Shown piece by piece: positions 60,479 to 64,000 of a DNA stretch of 64,000 bases (the stretch's first letter is position 1; each line of letters opens with the position of its first letter). The DNA is taken from contig NZ_JAAGUY010000027.1 of the NCBI RefSeq assembly GCF_010868145.1, positions 1 through 64,000 on the forward strand, read 5' to 3'. The notes under the pieces are model-generated. The model made no database searches and was not told where the DNA came from. It worked only from the letters and a program-made list of their open reading frames with translations. Position numbers and translations under genes: made by a program. The DNA is from Nocardia cyriacigeorgica. Its GTDB lineage: Bacteria; Actinomycetota; Actinomycetes; Mycobacteriales; Mycobacteriaceae.

Positions 60479-62044
60479 TCAGCGAGCGGCCGGACGCACA
60501 ATTGGGAACAGTATCGTTTCCCGGATTCCCAAACCGGTGAGCGCCATCAACAAGCGGTCGATTCCCATACCGGTTCCTGTGGTCGGCGGCATGCCGTGTT
60601 CCATCGCGGCGAGGAAGTCTTCGTCGAGCACCATGGCCTCGTCATCACCAGCCGCGGCAAGCCGAGCCTGGTCGACGAAGCGTTCACGCTGGATCACCGG
60701 ATCGACCAACTCCGAATAGCCGGTGGCCAACTCGAAGCCGCGCACATACAGGTCCCACTTCTCGGTGACACCCGCCTTGTCGCGATGCTGCCTGGTCAGT
60801 GGAGATGTCTCGACCGGGAAGTCACGCACGAATGTGGGGGCGTACAACTTGTCGCCGTACTGATGCTCCCACAGTTCCTCGACGAGTTTGCCGTGGCCGT
60901 AGCCCTTGCCTTCCGGAATTTCCAAACCGACCCGTTCGGCCAGTGCCAGTAATTCCGGAATCGTCGTTTCCGGGGTGACCTCCACACCCAGTGAGTCCGA
61001 CAGCGACGGATACATCTCGACAGTCGCCCACTCACCACGAAGGTCATATTCGGTGCCGTCGGCGAGCATCACCACCTGGGTGCCGAACGCTTCCTCGGCC
61101 ACTTCCTGGATCAATTCCCGGGTCATGCGAGCCGAGTCGTCATAAGTGCCGTAGGCCTGATACGTCTCCAGCATCGCGAACTCCGGCGAATGCGTGGAGT
61201 CGGCACCCTCGTTGCGGAAGTTCCGATTGACCTCGAACACTCGCTCCAGACCGCCGACAACACAACGCTTGAGGAACAACTCCGGCGCAATACGCAGGAA
61301 AAGGTCCATATCGAGGGCATTGGAATGGGTGACGAACGGCCGGGCGGCGGCGCCGCCGTGCAACGTCTGCAACATCGGCGTCTCGACCTCGAGGAATCCG
61401 CGACGTTCCAGCGCGTTGCGCAGGGCACGCACGACCGCGACCCTCGTCCTGGCCATTTCCCTGGCCTCGGGGCGCACGATCAGGTCGACATAACGCTGCC
61501 GGACCCTGGACTCCTCGTTCATCTCCTTGTGCGCGACCGGCAGCGGGCGCAGCGACTTGGCGGCCATGCTCCATTCATCGGCCATGACGCTCAGCTCGCC
61601 GGTACGCGAGGAAATGACCTCACCGTGTACGAAGACGAAATCGCCGAGGTCGACATCGGCCTTCCAGGCCGCCAGCGCGTCGGCGCCGACACCGTTGAGG
61701 CTGATCATGGCCTGCAGCTTGGTGCCGTCACCTTCCTGCAGGGTGGCGAAGCACAGCTTGCCGGTATTGCGCATGAAGATGACGCGGCCCGCGACACCGA
61801 CAATGCTGCCGGTCTGGGTATCGGGCGCCAGATCGGGATGCTCGGCACGGATCTCGGCCAGGGAATGCGTGCGCGGCACGACCACCGGATACGCCTGCCC
61901 GCCTTCGGCAAGTAGGCGTTCCCGCTTTTCCCGGCGAATCCGCATCTGCTCCGGAACGTCGTCGACGTCGTCGGGGCGATTGGCGCGGCCCGCGGGAGCC
62001 GATGCCGCGGAGCTACCGGTGGAAGGGGAGTTCGGGGTGCTCAC
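60479..62044 (-). CDS. lysS: Lysyl-tRNA synthetase
   Basis: 521 residues, class II. Anticodon-binding OB domain (GRVIFMRNTGKLCFATLQEGDGTKLQAMISL, VHGEVISSRTGELSVMADEWSMAAKSL), motif 2 (FEVNRNFRNEGADSTHSPEFAMLETYQAYG) and motif 3 (GTGMGIDRLLMALTGL). An extra disordered N-terminal segment (MSTPNSPSTGSSAASAPAGRANRPDD) precedes the conserved EQMRIRREKRERLLAEGG. Same order as M. tuberculosis Rv3598c next to lsr2. Confidence 0.96.
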   Translation of the reverse strand: MSTPNSPSTGSSAASAPAGRANRPDDVDDVPEQMRIRREKRERLLAEGGQAYPVVVPRTHSLAEIRAEHPDLAPDTQTGSIVGVAGRVIFMRNTGKLCFATLQEGDGTKLQAMISLNGVGADALAAWKADVDLGDFVFVHGEVISSRTGELSVMADEWSMAAKSLRPLPVAHKEMNEESRVRQRYVDLIVRPEAREMARTRVAVVRALRNALERRGFLEVETPMLQTLHGGAAARPFVTHSNALDMDLFLRIAPELFLKRCVVGGLERVFEVNRNFRNEGADSTHSPEFAMLETYQAYGTYDDSARMTRELIQEVAEEAFGTQVVMLADGTEYDLRGEWATVEMYPSLSDSLGVEVTPETTIPELLALAERVGLEIPEGKGYGHGKLVEELWEHQYGDKLYAPTFVRDFPVETSPLTRQHRDKAGVTEKWDLYVRGFELATGYSELVDPVIQRERFVDQARLAAAGDDEAMVLDEDFLAAMEHGMPPTTGTGMGIDRLLMALTGLGIRETILFPIVRPAAR

Positions 62045-62133
62045 GTTGAACTACCCTAGCGTGCACCGGAAACCGTTTCGCGCGCCGCCCGGCCCTGCTG
62101 ACCCGCTGCTCCCGGCCCGGCGACGCCCGGTTT

Positions 62134-62568
62134 CTACAGCGAGGCGAGCGCCGCCACCTCACGGGCGAAATGCGGGGCCCGAGACGCCACGGTGAGCAGC
62201 CCGGCCGCCTTCAATGCCTGATAGCCGCCGACCAGGTCGGTGGCCCGGTGCAGGCCCAATTGCTGCAGTGATGCGGCCGCGAGGCTGGAGGTGTAGCCCT
62301 CCGAGCACAGCACGATCCATTCCACGTCGTGGCCGGTGGCCAGCGCGAGCCGGGCCGAGCTGGACGGGTCGAGGCGCCATTCCAGCACATTGCGCTCGAT
62401 CACCAGGGCACCGGGCATGGTGCCCTCACGAATCCGCTGCGCCTGCGGCCGAATATCGACCAGGATCGCGCCGCGTTCGAGCGCCTGCGGCAATTCGAAC
62501 GCATACAGCCTGCGCAGCTGCGTGCGCGCGCTGTCGAGCATCTGGTCGATGGTCTGCGGGCTCATCAC
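62134..62568 (-). CDS. Rhodanese-like sulfurtransferase
   Basis: 144 residues. Single rhodanese domain with the active-site Cys in VEWIVLCSEGYTSSLAAASLQQLG and LVDIRPQAQRIREGTMPGALVIERNVLEW upstream. The active loop CSEGYTS is the six-residue type of sulfurtransferases. Starts by a 4-base overlap with the cysteine dioxygenase stop, so translation is coupled. With the dioxygenase it probably handles sulfane sulfur arising from cysteine breakdown. Confidence 0.9.
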   Translation of the reverse strand: MMSPQTIDQMLDSARTQLRRLYAFELPQALERGAILVDIRPQAQRIREGTMPGALVIERNVLEWRLDPSSSARLALATGHDVEWIVLCSEGYTSSLAAASLQQLGLHRATDLVGGYQALKAAGLLTVASRAPHFAREVAALASL

Positions 62569-63221
62569 ATATCACCTTCGGGCTGGTCGGTGAGGACGGT
62601 TCGGGTACGCCGCAGACCGCCGTGTCCGGTGAGTTCGTAATAGGACATGGCGGTCAATGGCGGGGAGTAGGCGTGCACACTGAGGGTCGGGTCCAGCGGG
62701 CCGATCGAATCGGCGACGGCGATCGGCACGTCGACGCCGGACACCGCGGGCGGCTCCGGTGCGCGCACGACATCGTGCACCCAGCCGATCGGGAACGAGG
62801 CCTGATCACCGGCGACCAGCGTGCGGTGGCGTAATTCGGTTCCGTTCCAACGGTATTCGGCGAGCGCCCCACTGAGTACAGTGAGCGCGCCGATGGAACC
62901 CGCGTGATCGTGCAGTTCGGTGTACCTGTCCGGGGTCCAGCTGATCAGCCAGACGTCGACCTCGTCATCGGAGAGCAGCCGGGCGGCCCAGCGCTCCTCG
63001 GTCGGCCAGTGCCCGTCGGCGGGCAGCAGATGGTCGTAGCGGCCCACCAGCACGTCCTCGGCGCCCTCGTCGGTCAACCGGAGCAGGTCTGCCGGACGCA
63101 GCCGAGTGGGCAGCGCGGGCGCGATCGAACGGGTCGGCAGCGGGTTGGCGGCGCGTGCGGCGCGCGCATTCAGCGTGCGGGCGTCACGGGCGGGCGAAAG
63201 GGAAAGAACAGAAGAACGCAT
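62565..63221 (-). CDS. cdo: Cysteine dioxygenase
   Basis: 218 residues. Cupin cysteine dioxygenase type I: iron ligands in DRYTELHDHAGSIGALTVLSGALAEYRW (His-x-His) and ASFPIGWVHDVVRAPE (third His). YELTGHGGL follows near the C-terminus. A flexible N-terminus (about 40 residues, Arg/Ala-rich) precedes the fold. Oxidises cysteine to cysteine sulfinate. GGAG lies eight bases before the ATG at 63221. The leader upstream encodes a Cys-Cys peptide and alternative hairpins. Confidence 0.9.
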   Translation of the reverse strand: MRSSVLSLSPARDARTLNARAARAANPLPTRSIAPALPTRLRPADLLRLTDEGAEDVLVGRYDHLLPADGHWPTEERWAARLLSDDEVDVWLISWTPDRYTELHDHAGSIGALTVLSGALAEYRWNGTELRHRTLVAGDQASFPIGWVHDVVRAPEPPAVSGVDVPIAVADSIGPLDPTLSVHAYSPPLTAMSYYELTGHGGLRRTRTVLTDQPEGDM

Positions 63222-63249
63222 GAGCGAATCTCCAGGAAGTGTGCAGCGG

Positions 63250-63342
63250 TCGAGGACATCGGGCGTGCCTCGAACGGTCGAGGCAGGTCAGCCTCGACAA
63301 CACTCCTGGGTGCTCACACGGAAATACACGTCGATGAGTGTA
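63250..63342 (-). promoter_or_regulatory. Putative cysteine-responsive attenuator of the cysteine dioxygenase operon
   Basis: On the minus strand TACACT at 63342-63337 is followed 7 bases later by a GTG at 63329, so the transcript should be leaderless. Four segments can pair alternatively: GTCGAGG (63298-63292), TGCCTCGA (63285-63278), TCGAGGCA (63273-63266) and CCTCGA (63255-63250). Segment 1 overlaps two Cys codons. 1:2, 2:3 and 3:4 are all possible, the layout of an amino-acid attenuator. No binding or expression data are implied. Confidence 0.6.
63288..63329 (-). CDS. Cys-Cys leader peptide upstream of cysteine dioxygenase
   Basis: Thirteen codons, starting at GTG and ending at TGA: V-Y-F-R-V-S-T-Q-E-C-C-R-G. 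Two adjacent cysteine codons sit just before the stop. A -10 element lies 7 bases before the start, so it is probably leaderless. Leaderless short ORFs with consecutive cysteine codons are known upstream of cysteine-metabolism operons in mycobacteria. Confidence 0.6.
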   Translation of the reverse strand: MYFRVSTQECCRG

Positions 63343-63399
63343 GCAGGCACATCGGCGCCGAACCGATGACCTGCACCACAGCCGGTCGCGACCACGCTG

Positions 63400-64000
63400 T
63401 CATACGCGGCGGTTGCGCTGATTGCGCTCGTAGACAAGTCGCAGGCCGGTCAGCGTCAGGCGCGGTTCATGATGTTCGATGGTTTCCGATTCCGGCACGA
63501 TCAGCGGGGCCCCCGCGCCCGTGGCCACGATCGCGACATCGTCACCTGCGAAGGCATCGAAATCGTCGCGGATGCGGTCCACCAGACCGTCGACCAGGCC
63601 GGCGAAGCCGAACACGGCACCGGACTGAATGCACTCCACGGTGTTCTTGCCGACCACCGACCGCGGGCGCGCCAGCTCCACCCGGCGCAGCGCGGCACGT
63701 TCGATGAGCGCCTCGGTGGAAATCTCCACACCGGGCGCGAGCACACCGCCGAGGAACTCCCCCTTGGCCGACACCAGGTCCACACAGGTCGAGATACCGA
63801 AGTCGATGACGATGGCCGCGGAAGCGAACTTATCGAAGGCGGCGAGGCTGTTCACGATCCGATCAGCGCCGACTTCCTTCGGATTGTCGACCAGCAACGG
63901 AATACCGGTGCGCACACCGGGTTCCACCACCACATGCGGTACGTGATTCCAGTACCGCTCCAACATCAGTCGCAGCTCACGCAGCACCGGCGGCACCGTG
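63400..64000 (-). CDS. coaX: Type III pantothenate kinase, 3' part (runs off the window)
   Basis: The last ~200 codons of a gene that continues past the right edge; about 70-75 N-terminal residues are missing. CoaX features: PHVVVEPGVRTGIPLLVDNPKEVGADRIVNSLAAF, VIDFGISTCVDLVSAKGEFLGGVLAPGVEISTEAL, NTVECIQSGAVFGFAGLVDGLVDRI, and IVATGAGAPLIVPESETIEHHEPRLTLTGLRLVYERN. The common GT is GIS-T (FGISTCVD), fitting ASKHA nucleotide binding. Catalyses the first step of CoA synthesis without feedback by CoA. Same order as Rv3600c. Confidence 0.92.
   Translation of the reverse strand, partial: TVPPVLRELRLMLERYWNHVPHVVVEPGVRTGIPLLVDNPKEVGADRIVNSLAAFDKFASAAIVIDFGISTCVDLVSAKGEFLGGVLAPGVEISTEALIERAALRRVELARPRSVVGKNTVECIQSGAVFGFAGLVDGLVDRIRDDFDAFAGDDVAIVATGAGAPLIVPESETIEHHEPRLTLTGLRLVYERNQRNRRV

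Overview
This window is a high-GC actinobacterial chromosome segment, most likely from Nocardia or a close mycolic-acid relative. The main evidence is gene order. The blocks kstR/fadE34, rlmB-cysS-ispF-ispD-carD, a LpqE-like lipoprotein with radA, carbonic anhydrase/mutY, mhuD, clpC, lsr2, lysS and coaX follow the Mycobacterium tuberculosis Rv3573c-Rv3600c order. Small Nocardia-type families (DUF4189, DUF4254, EspG) lie among them. No rRNA, tRNA, insertion sequence, prophage or CRISPR array was recognised. Several genes appear to lack a Shine-Dalgarno sequence and to be leaderless.

Layout. 0-4.7 kb: a type VII secretion-associated pair (PPE/WXG-like Gly-rich protein and EspG chaperone), a secreted DUF4189 protein, a decayed espG fragment, a DUF4254 protein and an AraC regulator. 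4.8-10.8 kb: MFS exporter, HxlR regulator divergent from an NmrA-type oxidoreductase, a methyltransferase, and a TetR regulator divergent from a RibD/DHFR-like reductase. 10.9-15.1 kb: a MoxR-DUF58-DUF4129 operon. 15.2-17.8 kb: ZapE-like ATPase divergent from a TetR regulator, and a VapBC-type toxin-antitoxin pair. 17.9-25.9 kb: a steroid side-chain degradation operon (fadE34, fadE28, fadE29, chsH2, chsH1, ltp2) divergent from kstR, with a perfect KstR palindrome between them. 26-33.8 kb: a trehalose-phosphatase/GH15 fusion, a zinc-type ABC importer, an acyl-CoA dehydrogenase and an enoyl-CoA hydratase.

33.9-46.4 kb: housekeeping core (RlmB, CysS, IspF, IspD, CarD, lipoprotein, RadA, carbonic anhydrase, MutY), then the haem-degrading enzyme MhuD, a cobalamin riboswitch driving cbtB-cbtA, and an OsmC protein. 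46.5-54.5 kb: an azoreductase/SMR operon with its own TetR and twin palindromic operators, an ABC exporter divergent from a two-component system, and a MerR regulator divergent from an imine-reductase-like gene. 54.6-64 kb: ClpC, a secreted esterase preceded by a second perfect KstR-type box, a DUF1772 membrane protein, an FHA/HTH regulator, Lsr2, LysS, a rhodanese plus cysteine dioxygenase operon, and the 3' part of coaX.

The most interesting signals are regulatory. The cysteine dioxygenase operon has a leaderless-looking 13-codon upstream ORF with two adjacent Cys codons. These overlap the first of four segments able to form alternative hairpins, which looks like a cysteine-responsive attenuator in front of a cysteine-degrading operon. 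The KstR-type box at the esterase suggests an unrecognised steroid-ester hydrolase. The cobalamin element carries a CCTCC stretch able to pair with the cbtB Shine-Dalgarno sequence. disA is absent from its usual place after radA.
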